From: Bacteroidia bacterium
GTDB lineage: Bacteria > Bacteroidota > Bacteroidia > Flavobacteriales > Flavobacteriaceae
Reading direction: 5' to 3'
Length of the DNA: 64,000 nt
NCBI GenBank assembly: GCA_030428705.1
Contig: JAUIDI010000002.1
Location: forward strand, 859,374-923,373
The position numbers and the translations under genes are program-made. Position 1 is the stretch's first letter; every line of letters begins with the position of its first letter. Below the pieces are notes generated by a model. The model searched no databases, was not told the DNA's origin, and was given only the letters and a program-made list of their open reading frames with translations. Below are positions 27,408-36,494 of this stretch, piece by piece.

Positions 27408-27773
27408 TCAACAAGCCTTCGGATTAGGATAATTGTCCGATTGATCCTCAGCTGTGTTTTCAAGACAGGCAAAATCTTTTTCGAGGAGTAAAAAGAGTTC
27501 CTTGCCATTTTCGAGATGAAGCGTATTCTGAAAACCGACCCGATTATTCGTTTCCCAATCGCCCAATTCATTTTTGGGCAACAAAAATGTTATTGTATTA
27601 TCCTTGAACCTGGCCGTCAACTGCCCTACCTCACTCGAGACCGCCACGGCGTATGAAAAAAAGGTATCGTCAAATTCCGTCCGTTCCTCGAACCGCCCAT
27701 ATGTACAGAGCGTTTTAACTTCGGTCCGGGTCAAACGAAAGCGAATCGAGTTGCCTTTAATCCTAATTTTCAT
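27408..27773 (-). CDS. DUF7009-like small protein partnering the YdeP-type oxidoreductase
   Basis: 121 residues, cytosolic, with no motif of known function; begins MKIRIKGNSIRFRLTRTEV. The C-terminus has two cysteines in FACLENTAEDQSDNYPNPKAC. Proteins of this type are, to my knowledge, found beside FdhF/YdeP genes in Bacteroidota, and here it precedes that gene by 35 bp in the same direction. A maturation or partner role is inferred only from context. Confidence 0.7.
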   Translation of the reverse strand: MKIRIKGNSIRFRLTRTEVKTLCTYGRFEERTEFDDTFFSYAVAVSSEVGQLTARFKDNTITFLLPKNELGDWETNNRVGFQNTLHLENGKELFLLLEKDFACLENTAEDQSDNYPNPKAC

Positions 27774-27875
27774 ATGCGCATTTCACTTTTCCATCGTATT
27801 CCGTCTAAGGTAACAAATAAATAATATTCGTATTTTAGAAGACGATTGTCGAACAATAGCCCAATTCACATTATT

Positions 27876-28691
27876 ATGAATGCCAACAGTAACCGAACCG
27901 AGATAAAACAGTCATCTTTTTTAATTACCATTATCGCTTTTTTGGTTTTTTACTCCTGTAAGGATAGGCCCCAAGAAAAACCGACTGAAGATATGATCGA
28001 AGAAGTCGGAACTTCTGACGGTTTCGAATCGATTTTTGATGGAAGTACTTTGGACAATTGGGACGGCGACCCTACTTACTGGCGCGTGGAAAACGGAAAC
28101 CTAGTAGGCGAAATTACCCCAGAAACCCTTTTGGATGCCAATACTTTCATTATTTGGCAAGGTGGCGAACCTTCTGATTTTGAGCTTAAATTGGAATTTC
28201 GAATTTCGGAAAATGGTAATAGCGGCATCAATTATCGCAGCGAACAATTGGATACCATTCCTTTTGCATTGCGCGGGTATCAAGCCGATATCGATGGCAA
28301 ACATCGCTATACGGGTCAAAATTATGAGGAAAGAAAACGCACGACCTTGGCCTATCGAGGTGAAAAGGCAGAAATTTCAACACAAGAAAATGCATCCGAG
28401 CCCGGGTCGTTAAGAAGTAACGTGCAAAGAAATGCCTGGCAAAGCCGAAAAATTTTGGAGTCGCTCGGACACATGGATTCGCTAAAAACGAAGATTAAAA
28501 ATGATTGGAACGAAGCCCATTTGATCGTTAAGGGCAATACCATGCAACATTTTATCAACGGTGTTTTGATGAGCGAGGTCATCGACAATGACTCGGTCAA
28601 CAGAAGCGGTTCAGGCAAAATAGGTGTACAAGTGCATGTGGGGCCGCCGATGAAGGTCGAGTATCGGAATATCCTGTTAAAACAGTTATGA
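27876..28691 (+). CDS. DUF1080 lipoprotein (3-keto-disaccharide hydrolase-like)
   Basis: 271 residues from the ATG at 27876. The lipoprotein signal is FLITIIAFLVFYSC. The mature DUF1080 (family 16-like concanavalin fold) domain starts FESIFDGSTLDNWDGDPTYWRVENGNLVGE and ends with GKIGVQVHVGPPMKVEYRNI, both typical of the family. Members hydrolyse 3-keto-glycosides in Bacteroidota and others, or bind glycans. A second member lies at 36495. The start upstream at 27846 (TTG) is less likely because it precedes the signal peptide without purpose. Ends 5 bp from the convergent gene. Confidence 0.85.
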   Translation: MNANSNRTEIKQSSFLITIIAFLVFYSCKDRPQEKPTEDMIEEVGTSDGFESIFDGSTLDNWDGDPTYWRVENGNLVGEITPETLLDANTFIIWQGGEPSDFELKLEFRISENGNSGINYRSEQLDTIPFALRGYQADIDGKHRYTGQNYEERKRTTLAYRGEKAEISTQENASEPGSLRSNVQRNAWQSRKILESLGHMDSLKTKIKNDWNEAHLIVKGNTMQHFINGVLMSEVIDNDSVNRSGSGKIGVQVHVGPPMKVEYRNILLKQL

Positions 28692-28696
28692 TCCGA

Positions 28697-30001
28697 TTAT
28701 AAAATTGTCGGAAAATCTTCTGCGGGCAAAGGCCCGTATGACTCCCACCAATACCAGGCAGTGACCCTGCGCATGGCATATAAATTTTTCCCATCGGTTC
28801 TTACGTTGATCATGCCGTTCAAACGTTTTTTGAACAATCGGGCGCCGATTATATCATTAATGCTCAATGACCCGTCAGGAACCACTTCCATCAGATCGAT
28901 TTCATTGACATCGGTAAAAGTGCTTGCGATTTCCGTTGAAAAGACCAGTGGGGCATTTGAGCGAGACGCCAGGCCAATGGCCCCGATGAAATTGGCACGC
29001 GGATGCCCATGATCCGGCGAATCGCCGGAAGAAACTACCGAGATTTGGGGACGAACGGCCTCAAGAAACGGAGGGTGAAATTCATGGCTCCCATGATGCG
29101 GTGTCTTTAGGACATGTGCCCTGAGCTTTTGTTCAAAGCCTGGATGCTCCAGTAAGTATTTACTACCCTCAATATTTACATCGCCCGAAAACAACATGCA
29201 CACGTCGTCATAATGCAACCCGAAAACGACCGAATGACCGTTAATGGTATGCGGGTGGTTTTTGAACCACTTCAACCGTGGATTTCCGTTTTGATCATGT
29301 TCGATGATCGGGCCCAATATTTCCATGGTAACATCTGGATCACCGGTGTCGATAATTCCCGTTTCATGGTTGACCGCGGTATAAATAATATTTTTCTGTT
29401 GTATCAAGGCAATCCAATCATCGAACGGGTTTCGCAGCTGCAAATTTTGTAAATCGGCCAATTGGGAATGGTACGTTACCAAATAATTACCATCGGCGCT
29501 ACGATTTCCTGATTTCTCATCCATCCCGTCAAAGAGTCCGATTCCGTTATGAAGAATCCGTTTGACCTCGATTTTCGGATGTTCAAGAATATCGATCAAT
29601 CCTTTTAAGTGATCCCCATCGGCGTGGCTCAAGACCATTAGGTCTATTACCAGATTAGGAGACGTAAGATCCGCCAGTTGATATTTCCATTGTAAAAAAC
29701 CCTTTGCCTGACCATTGGCCCCTCCATCGATCAGAATTTTTTTTCGATTCGGGGTCACCACCAAAGCCGCATCCCCTTGACCGACATCGATGAAATAGAT
29801 TTCCAATTCGCCCTTCACCATCAATTCATGGGTATTGACGAACCCTTCGTACTTATTTCTATACGTGGCCTTAAACCTTCCGTTTTGGGCTTGTCCGCTT
29901 GTTTTGACCTCTTCGCCAAAAATCAATATTTGTTCATAACCGCCACCTGTATCGTTCGCATAGAGTTTTGCGGTTTTCTTGTTGATGTAGCGGGTCGCCA
30001 T
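28697..30001 (-). CDS. ComEC/Rec2-like metallo-beta-lactamase-fold hydrolase with N-terminal SH3-like domain
   Basis: 434 residues, no signal peptide or membrane segments. Residues ~1-65 look like a small SH3-like beta domain (TAKLYANDTGG, YEGFVNTHELM). Then a metallo-beta-lactamase fold with IYFIDVGQGDAALV and the metal motif SHADGDHLKG, followed by LFSGDVNIEG and KTPHHGSHEFHPP, the pattern of the soluble ComEC C-terminal domain. Such proteins are probably nucleases or phosphodiesterases. It is transcribed alone, 104 bp after the end of no related gene, next to the mutagenic polymerase pair but with a separate 104-bp gap. Confidence 0.82.
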   Translation of the reverse strand: MATRYINKKTAKLYANDTGGGYEQILIFGEEVKTSGQAQNGRFKATYRNKYEGFVNTHELMVKGELEIYFIDVGQGDAALVVTPNRKKILIDGGANGQAKGFLQWKYQLADLTSPNLVIDLMVLSHADGDHLKGLIDILEHPKIEVKRILHNGIGLFDGMDEKSGNRSADGNYLVTYHSQLADLQNLQLRNPFDDWIALIQQKNIIYTAVNHETGIIDTGDPDVTMEILGPIIEHDQNGNPRLKWFKNHPHTINGHSVVFGLHYDDVCMLFSGDVNIEGSKYLLEHPGFEQKLRAHVLKTPHHGSHEFHPPFLEAVRPQISVVSSGDSPDHGHPRANFIGAIGLASRSNAPLVFSTEIASTFTDVNEIDLMEVVPDGSLSINDIIGARLFKKRLNGMINVRTDGKNLYAMRRVTAWYWWESYGPLPAEDFPTIL

Positions 30002-30105
30002 GGTGAACTTGTTTATTTAGATCAGCAAAAACAGATGTAGGGTAATTCTTTAAAAATAAGGTTCTTCGGATACTGAAGAAAAATTAATGTATAATCGGGC
30101 CGAAT

Positions 30106-33100
30106 TTATGTGCCGATGGGCTTTTTTCGGGCTATGTACGCTGCATTGGTATCGACTTTGTTCTTGTCCTTTTGTTGAAAGACCCTGACACTTGTTTTCA
30201 TATCGGCATATCTTGGGTCCGGTATATAGTCTTGTTTTAACATTTTGATGACTTCGATGCTCAAAAAGCCGAATTCACTGACTACTTTGCCATAAAAGCG
30301 GTAAACACCCTTGCCTCTAAAGTAATATTGAGCGGCCACAGGTGGGAAAAGCACCGTATCGAAAACTTGGCCTTGTTGATCGACTATGGTCGCAAAATGC
30401 ATACGCTTGCCATTGTGAGTGGTAGTATTCTTAACGGTAACCAAATAGCCGTAAATATCGATATAACGGTTTAAAAAACGTTCTAAATCCTTGGCGCATC
30501 GATTACTTTTCGGAGGTTCGGCCAACAGTTCAAACGGACTGCACAAACAAAAACCCAAAAGTTCCAACTGTGTGAAAGCAATCTCGGGATCCGTTGTATG
30601 CAATCGAGGAATTCTGAATTCTTGATGTCGGGGCGGAAATAATTTCGGGTGGTCGATCTTGGCATTTTTATTAAGAAACAAATGGACTTTCCAGAGCAGT
30701 TCGTGCTTGTTCACGCTCGTAAATCGAAAAGCATCGATACGGACCAAAATGCTTGCTTGGTCGACGGTCAAAAAAACACGATCTAAAAAATCTTCCAAAG
30801 AAATAAACACCCCGTTTGTGGTCCGCTCTTTTAGAATTCGTTCCGATACATGATGTTCCAATTCCCGCAAATGGCCAAAACCTAGAAAAATATCCTTTCC
30901 ATAAATTACATTTTTATCAAAACTTCTGTTAATACATGGCGGATGTATCGTAGCACCCAGCATTCGGGCTTCGTGTACATAGAATTCAGAACGGTAAAAT
31001 CCGCCGCCATTGTTGAGTACGGCCACCATAAATTCCAACGGGTAGTAGGCCCTCAGAAAAAGTGTCTGATAACTTTCCACGGCATAGGATGCCGAATGGC
31101 CTTTGGCAAAGGCGTAACCAGCAAAACTGGCAATCTGTTCCCAAATTTCCCTGATCAGTTTTTCTTCATAATTCCTTTTTCTGCAATTCTCAAAAAACTT
31201 GTCCCTTACTTTTTGAAATTCTTCCCGCGACCGAAATTTTCCACTCATTCCACGACGCAATACATCGGCTTCGCCCAAATCAAGGCCTGCAAAAATATTG
31301 GCCACTTTGATGACGTCTTCTTGATACACCATTACGCCATAGGTTTCGGGCATTATTTCCATCATTACCGGATGTGCCTTTTCTTTGGCCCTACCCTTGT
31401 CGCGGTGACGAAGGATATATTCCCGCATCATGCCACTTTTGGCAACCCCGGGCCGTATAATCGAGCTTGCGGCGACCAAGCCCAGATAATTATCGACTTC
31501 CAATTTTTTGAGCAACATACGCATGGCGGGCGACTCTACATAAAAACAACCCATGCATTGTGCGGTCTTGATCAAGTCGTTGATCTTAGGGTCTTTTATA
31601 AACTTGCCGACATTATGAATGTCAATAGCCTTACCGATATCGGGTCGGTTATATTTGATAATCTCTAAAGAGTCCTTGATTTTTGCGAGTCCGCGTTGGC
31701 CCAGAATATCGAACTTGTAGAGGCCGACGTCTTCGGCAATGACCATATCGTACTGGGTCGTGGGGAATCCCTTGGGCGGGAGGTTCGTCGCCGAAAACCA
31801 ATGCAATGGTTTTTCACTGATCAAGATGCCTCCGGCGTGAATACTCAAATAATTGGGCATGCCCTTGATCAACCGGCCATATTTGATGACCAAACGGGAA
31901 ACCTCATCGAGTTTTGAAACATCATATCTGCCTTCCGACAGAAAATCGATCTCATTTTTCGGGAGTCCGAAGACCTTACCCAATTCACGGATCACGCCCC
32001 GCTCCCTAAAAGTGACATAGGTGCCCAAAAGTGCCACATGCTCAAAACGGTCAAAAATATACCGGGTCATTATCGGGCGATCCCGATGTGAAAAATCGAT
32101 ATCAAAATCGGGCGGATTGGAACGGTACAGATTAATGAACCGTTCAAAATACAGATCAAGATCCATAGGGTCCACATCGGTAATGCGAAGCAGATAAGCT
32201 ACGATACTATTCGCTCCGCTACCCCGGCCCACATAAAAAAATCCTCTTTTACGCGCCTCGGAAACAATATCCCAGTTGATCAAGAAATAAGAAATAAACC
32301 CCTTCTCTTTGATCAAGTGCAACTCTTTATGAAGTCGATCGTAAATAGCCTTCCCTGGGTTTTTATAACGATAGGGCAATCCCTCATGACAGAGCTTTTC
32401 AATCAATCTTTCATCTTCTTCTTGGTCGCCCATATAGGTTTTCAAATTCTGTGGCTCCCTGTCTTTTGAAAAATCGAAATGAATGGAGCAAGAGTTCATC
32501 AATCGCTCGGTATTTTCCAGAATAAAAAGATACTCTGAAAAAGCGACCGCCAAATTTTCGATAGGGAACATTTTTTCATCTTCATTAGCCTCTTCGGTTT
32601 TGTCCAACTTGCTCAACAAAACATTGTTATCGATGGCACGTAGTAGTCGATGTGCATTGAAATCGCATTTATTACGAAACGTAACGGGCTGTTGTACGAC
32701 CAGTTTACGTTTCAATTTCAATAATCCGGAAAAAGGCAAGCGTCGCAAATCGGCAATAGAAACCCCTATGAACTCATGTTCTTTGAATTCACTTTGATTG
32801 TTTCGTACCACTTTTTCGAAGGGATATATTACATAGGAATTTTCGAATTTTGGGGCAATCGGGGAAAACGTTGTTTCTTCATGAAGATGCCCTGAAAGAA
32901 AATCGTTCAATTCAAAATAACCCTCATTGTTCTTGGCAATGCCTACATAGCATTGGTCTACCCCGTTTCTGAAATCGATGCCAAGTATAGGTCTTATACC
33001 ATATTCGGAAGCCAATCGTACAAAATTGAGATTGGCCGAGGTATTGTTGATATCGGTCAACGCCAGTCGCGTTATATGGTTCTCTTGAGCAAGGCGCAAA

Positions 33101-33162
33101 AGTTCCTCTTCGGAAAAAGTTCCGAAGCGAAGACTGTAATATGTATGGCAGTTTAAATACAA
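30106..33162 (-). CDS. Second DNA polymerase III alpha-type polymerase, DnaE2-like (translesion)
   Basis: About 1018 residues if translation begins at TTG 33162, giving MYLNCHTYYSLRFG, the conserved N-terminus of the group; no in-frame ATG lies near. A PHP domain comes first, but its leading metal-site histidines are degenerate (YLNCH instead of HLHNH). The polymerase active site PPDFDIDFSHRDRP keeps all three Asp, and GRGSGANSIVAY matches the canonical GRGSAAGS. There is no exonuclease domain, unlike dnaE at 8873. It follows dinB by 80 bp. In Bacteroidota such DnaE-DinB pairs are damage-inducible mutagenic modules; that role is inferred here from family and pairing. Confidence 0.88.
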   Translation of the reverse strand: MYLNCHTYYSLRFGTFSEEELLRLAQENHITRLALTDINNTSANLNFVRLASEYGIRPILGIDFRNGVDQCYVGIAKNNEGYFELNDFLSGHLHEETTFSPIAPKFENSYVIYPFEKVVRNNQSEFKEHEFIGVSIADLRRLPFSGLLKLKRKLVVQQPVTFRNKCDFNAHRLLRAIDNNVLLSKLDKTEEANEDEKMFPIENLAVAFSEYLFILENTERLMNSCSIHFDFSKDREPQNLKTYMGDQEEDERLIEKLCHEGLPYRYKNPGKAIYDRLHKELHLIKEKGFISYFLINWDIVSEARKRGFFYVGRGSGANSIVAYLLRITDVDPMDLDLYFERFINLYRSNPPDFDIDFSHRDRPIMTRYIFDRFEHVALLGTYVTFRERGVIRELGKVFGLPKNEIDFLSEGRYDVSKLDEVSRLVIKYGRLIKGMPNYLSIHAGGILISEKPLHWFSATNLPPKGFPTTQYDMVIAEDVGLYKFDILGQRGLAKIKDSLEIIKYNRPDIGKAIDIHNVGKFIKDPKINDLIKTAQCMGCFYVESPAMRMLLKKLEVDNYLGLVAASSIIRPGVAKSGMMREYILRHRDKGRAKEKAHPVMMEIMPETYGVMVYQEDVIKVANIFAGLDLGEADVLRRGMSGKFRSREEFQKVRDKFFENCRKRNYEEKLIREIWEQIASFAGYAFAKGHSASYAVESYQTLFLRAYYPLEFMVAVLNNGGGFYRSEFYVHEARMLGATIHPPCINRSFDKNVIYGKDIFLGFGHLRELEHHVSERILKERTTNGVFISLEDFLDRVFLTVDQASILVRIDAFRFTSVNKHELLWKVHLFLNKNAKIDHPKLFPPRHQEFRIPRLHTTDPEIAFTQLELLGFCLCSPFELLAEPPKSNRCAKDLERFLNRYIDIYGYLVTVKNTTTHNGKRMHFATIVDQQGQVFDTVLFPPVAAQYYFRGKGVYRFYGKVVSEFGFLSIEVIKMLKQDYIPDPRYADMKTSVRVFQQKDKNKVDTNAAYIARKKPIGT

Positions 33163-33242
33163 GTAGTGTTCGTTGATGGTTGATGGTTGCCGGTCGACTA
33201 TCAAAAACCATGAACTATCGACCAACAACTTTCAACTAAATA
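33163..33242. repeat. Low-complexity intergenic repeat between dinB and dnaE2
   Basis: On the plus strand GTTGATGG-TTGATGG-TTGCCGG is followed by alternating CGACTATC / ACTATCGACC words. This looks like slipped short repeats of the type found scattered in flavobacterial intergenic regions. The frame of dnaE2 reads through it, which makes upstream start calls misleading. Confidence 0.45.
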
Positions 33243-34457
33243 TTACCGTTTCCGATGTGCCAAAACAATCGGCGGTTGCCCGTTAAACGGGTTATGCATT
33301 CGTCCAATGGTATTCTTCCCCATGGCCGAGGCGCGTATTACACTTTTATCACCATATCGATTTCGAATGTGGTCCATGGCTTGGTAAAGGTTCAAGGCCT
33401 CTTCTGTATCTTCGAACAAGTTGATCTGATAATTGCCCGTTACCAAATGACTGAACCGAATGCCTATCAAGCGCACCAATATTCTCCGATTGTAAAGGGT
33501 CTTGAACAGTTCCAAGATCTTCGGAATCAAAATATGATCCGCACTGGTATACGGAATGCGTATCTGTTTCGAATAGGTATTAAAATCGGAATATCTGATC
33601 TTGACCGCAATACAGGCCGTCAACTTTTCGCCCCGCCGCAATTGATAGGCCAGGTTCTCGGTCATAGCGATCAGAATACCCTTTAATTTTATGACATCGA
33701 TAGTATCCCTGTCGAAGGTACGTTCGGTGGAAATGGACTTACGTTCCCAAAAGGGAATCACAGGTGTATGGTCGATACCGTTGGCACGTTTCCAGATGAC
33801 CGTGCCGTTCTTGCCCAGCACACGCTGCATAACATCCATAGGCATTTCTTGAACAGTCTTTATTTGGCGTAATCCCAGATTGCGCAAGATTTGATAGGTC
33901 TTATCACCCACCATAGGAATTTTCTTGATGGACAACGGGGCCAGAAAAGGTTTTTCAAATCCGTAATCGATTTTCAATTGATTGTTGGGCTTGGCTTCGT
34001 TCGTCGCTACTTTAGAGACCACCTTGTTCACGGAAAGTCCAAATGAAATGGGCAGTCCCGTTTCATTTATGATTTTTTGCCTTAATTCCGATGCATATTT
34101 GTAACATCCGAAGAAGCGGTCCATGCCCGTAAGATCGGCATAAAATTCATCGATGCTCGATTTCTCGAACAAGGGTACTTTCTCTTTAATAATCTCGGTA
34201 ACTACATCGGAAAACTGGCTATAGGTACCCGCATTGCCCTTAATCACCTCAGCTTCGGGGCATAGTTCCCTAGCCATTTTCATGGGCATTCCCGAGTGTA
34301 TCCCGAAACCCCTTGTCTCATAACTGCAAGCTGCGACAACGCCCCTGTCACTGATACCGCCGACAAGTATCGGCCTGCGCTCTAAGCGACTATCGAGTCG
34401 ACGTTCCACGGATACAAAAAACGTATCGAGATCGAGATGAAGAATGGTTTTGTTCAT
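33243..34457 (-). CDS. dinB: DNA polymerase IV (Y-family translesion polymerase)
   Basis: A 404-residue Y-family polymerase. The catalytic residues are present: LDLDTFFVSVE (residues 7-17) and SSIDEFYADLTG (about 99-110). Little-finger domain near 240-340 (KSISTERTF). It bypasses DNA lesions. It is the first gene of the dinB-dnaE2 pair. The intact Asp-Glu pair distinguishes it from ImuB, which has lost catalysis. A 7-bp inverted repeat lies right before the start codon and may be an operator. No clamp-binding QxxLF-type motif is obvious at the C-terminus (INLFEDTEEALNLY at ~360 could serve). Confidence 0.93.
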   Translation of the reverse strand: MNKTILHLDLDTFFVSVERRLDSRLERRPILVGGISDRGVVAACSYETRGFGIHSGMPMKMARELCPEAEVIKGNAGTYSQFSDVVTEIIKEKVPLFEKSSIDEFYADLTGMDRFFGCYKYASELRQKIINETGLPISFGLSVNKVVSKVATNEAKPNNQLKIDYGFEKPFLAPLSIKKIPMVGDKTYQILRNLGLRQIKTVQEMPMDVMQRVLGKNGTVIWKRANGIDHTPVIPFWERKSISTERTFDRDTIDVIKLKGILIAMTENLAYQLRRGEKLTACIAVKIRYSDFNTYSKQIRIPYTSADHILIPKILELFKTLYNRRILVRLIGIRFSHLVTGNYQINLFEDTEEALNLYQAMDHIRNRYGDKSVIRASAMGKNTIGRMHNPFNGQPPIVLAHRKR

Positions 34458-34458
34458 C

Positions 34459-34476
34459 GCATACTAAAAAGTATGC
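34459..34476 (-). promoter_or_regulatory. Inverted repeat immediately upstream of dinB
   Basis: GCATACT-AAAA-AGTATGC, a perfect 7-bp repeat with a 4-nt centre, ending 1 bp before the dinB ATG. It could be the operator of an SOS-type repressor or a hairpin masking the translation start. Confidence 0.4.
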
Positions 34477-34483
34477 TAATATA

Positions 34484-34521
34484 TGGATTATTTCCTATTT
34501 TTTGGATTATTTCCTATTTTT
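34484..34521. repeat. Perfect 19-bp tandem duplication
   Basis: TGGATTATTTCCTATTTTT occurs twice in a row (34484-34502 and 34503-34521), between the dinB start and the terminator of the small gene at 34578. Confidence 0.85.
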
Positions 34522-34526
34522 TCAAT

Positions 34527-34555
34527 AAAAAAGGCCCTGATAAAAAATCAGGACC
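34527..34555 (-). terminator. Rho-independent terminator of the small gene 34578-34748
   Basis: On the minus strand GGTCCTGAT and ATCAGGGCC pair (one G-T) around a five-T loop, followed by six T. It begins 22 bp past the stop codon. Confidence 0.8.
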
Positions 34556-34577
34556 TTCCATAACACAATAAACCTTC

Positions 34578-34748
34578 CTAATCAAAGGCAAAGCCGGTGA
34601 ACATTCTAAATAGCAATGCATATAGACCGACCACTATGAGCAAGAAGCTAAACCATGCGAAAATCTTTAAATAATTCTTTAGGATAAAGTGGCCAAGATT
34701 TCTAAAACCTTCCAAATAAATCTCCTTGATAAGTACCGCTGTTTTCAT
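34578..34748 (-). CDS. Small membrane protein, DUF6747-like
   Basis: A 56-residue reading frame starting MKTAVLIKEIYLEGFRNLG and ending RMFTGFAFD, with an amphipathic N-terminal helix and one central membrane segment (IFAWFSFLLIVVGLYALLF, ~29-47). It has an ATG start and is followed by a clean terminator. The pattern recalls the DUF6747 family of flavobacterial single-span proteins; I am moderately sure of that name. Function unknown. Confidence 0.72.
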   Translation of the reverse strand: MKTAVLIKEIYLEGFRNLGHFILKNYLKIFAWFSFLLIVVGLYALLFRMFTGFAFD

Positions 34749-34937
34749 AATTACTTCATTTTATCGTTGTACATAGTAATTAGAAACCAAAGGCCATGCT
34801 AGGGTCACTGTTTGATGGAAATAATGGTTTAAATGGGCAAAAATTAGATAAAATACGCAATCTAAGCAGTTATTTTACCCAGACGGCACACATAAAAGGC
34901 ATACTCTTGACTTACTTTGGGAAGTGTTTTAAGCCCG

Positions 34938-36338
34938 CTATTTACCAGGCGCAATGCTCCAACCGTTTTTAGGAATATACCAAACATCTTTACCTAAGTC
35001 GATTCCCCCACCCATTTCTTCCTGCACCACCCTATCGATTACATAAATACCTTTTTCGGCCATATTGTCGAAATCATCGATTCCATTGTTCGGAAAACCG
35101 ATCCGTGTTCTGTGAATATTGAATTTTTCGGCGAACTTCATATCAAAGGCCTTTTCAACGCCCTCCCTACCTAACATGAATCCCAACAGTCCGCCCCAAG
35201 TAGCGGTGGGGTTATCGGAATCCCACCCACAAAGTGCCCCGATCTTAATGGTTTTCTTTAAATCACCTTCGCCATAGAGCAGGCTCACGATACTGGCGCC
35301 GAAATTGATTCCTGCAGCAAAACAGCCGTTACAGACCTTATCTTTTGTAGCCCATTCATACCCGTCTTCTTGACGAATCTGGTATTTCTCGTGTAAGGCA
35401 TCACGTGCTTCTTCCCAAGTTAATCCCGATTCATATTGGGCCTTCACAAAATCAAACATCTTTGCGGCATACGAATCGTCCGGCAGACGTTTTCTGGCCT
35501 CTGTGGCCATCCATATCAAATTATCCTTAATGGGTTTGCTAGAATCTGCCAAAGGTGCCAGGGAATACATGATAACATTGAATTCCGAAATCCATTCCGC
35601 ATTTTGCCGTGCCACATTTTGAATGGGCAGATGTGCCATTTTCAAGGCCACATCGGGGCAGGTCGGGGCGAAAAAACCGAAAATCTCGGTAGTCAGCTGG
35701 GCATCGATCATCTCATAATCGGCATTGTTCATAGGGTCACCAGTAGCCGGCGGGACCATTCCCTTTTGCATCAAGTCCAAAGCTGTTTGGTTAGAGACCC
35801 ATAAAAAGTTCTCTTCTTCGGTTTTAATATGTTTCAACCAACCCTCACGAATCTGTTCGCCCGTCAAGATACTGGTTTCATTGTCGTACAATAGGGTCTG
35901 GTAGATGTACTCGATATCGGTATCGTCGTCGGCGCCCCAGATACTATCTTCTGCAGCGTAGATAAAATCAATGGTTTCGGCAAACTTGTTGGAACTCCAT
36001 AGATTGGGTTGATCCGGCTTGCCCCAATCATCGCGTGTGTAAAAACCGGCCCCTTTTCCATCTTTGGTCGGAATTCCTATTTTGTCCATCTCGGTAACCA
36101 ATCCTGTCCAATTGGCAATGCACTGCGCAAGCCAAAACCCGTATAAGCTGTTCTTGTAGTCTTCCCTGGAAATTATAATATCAGTGGAATCGGCCGTATA
36201 CTCCCGATAGGTCAACCTGGAATCGACCATCGTATTTGTCACAATCTTTTCCGCATCGGATAATCTCTCTTTACAAGAAAACGCACAAAGGCAAAATACC
36301 ATTGCAAACAATGGTCGTAGTCTTAACTCGAAAAACAT
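34938..36338 (-). CDS. ADP-ribosylglycohydrolase-fold lipoprotein
   Basis: 466 residues with a lipoprotein signal (FAMVFCLCAFSC, Cys ~22). The mature part has the ADP-ribosylglycohydrolase fold: YGFWLAQCIANWTG near 67, the metal cluster ADDDTDIEYIY (about 136), and GALCGWDSDNPTATWGGLLG (about 370), equivalent to the second Mg site. Although the fold removes ADP-ribose, secreted Bacteroidota members sit in carbohydrate loci and probably act as glycosidases. It is divergent from the DUF1080 gene at 36495 (156 bp). Confidence 0.82.
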   Translation of the reverse strand: MFFELRLRPLFAMVFCLCAFSCKERLSDAEKIVTNTMVDSRLTYREYTADSTDIIISREDYKNSLYGFWLAQCIANWTGLVTEMDKIGIPTKDGKGAGFYTRDDWGKPDQPNLWSSNKFAETIDFIYAAEDSIWGADDDTDIEYIYQTLLYDNETSILTGEQIREGWLKHIKTEEENFLWVSNQTALDLMQKGMVPPATGDPMNNADYEMIDAQLTTEIFGFFAPTCPDVALKMAHLPIQNVARQNAEWISEFNVIMYSLAPLADSSKPIKDNLIWMATEARKRLPDDSYAAKMFDFVKAQYESGLTWEEARDALHEKYQIRQEDGYEWATKDKVCNGCFAAGINFGASIVSLLYGEGDLKKTIKIGALCGWDSDNPTATWGGLLGFMLGREGVEKAFDMKFAEKFNIHRTRIGFPNNGIDDFDNMAEKGIYVIDRVVQEEMGGGIDLGKDVWYIPKNGWSIAPGK

Positions 36339-36494
36339 AGCTTATCTTATTTATTTGAACTTGAACATTTTAAAAATAAGAAAAGCAGAGGGCTTTAGGA
36401 AGGCCTTTCAAGATCAAATACTCTTTTTACGAGCACATCTTGATTATATTGCTATTTTTAAAAGGAAAATCGAATTTTTGAAAAAATATTGTAA

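Noticed and set aside
30943..31668. 241-codon open frame opposite the second DnaE
   Set aside because: Lies wholly antisense to conserved polymerase motifs; no recognisable protein.
33243..34457. ImuB (inactive Y-family accessory)
   Set aside because: The catalytic acidic residues are intact, so DinB/Pol IV is the better call.
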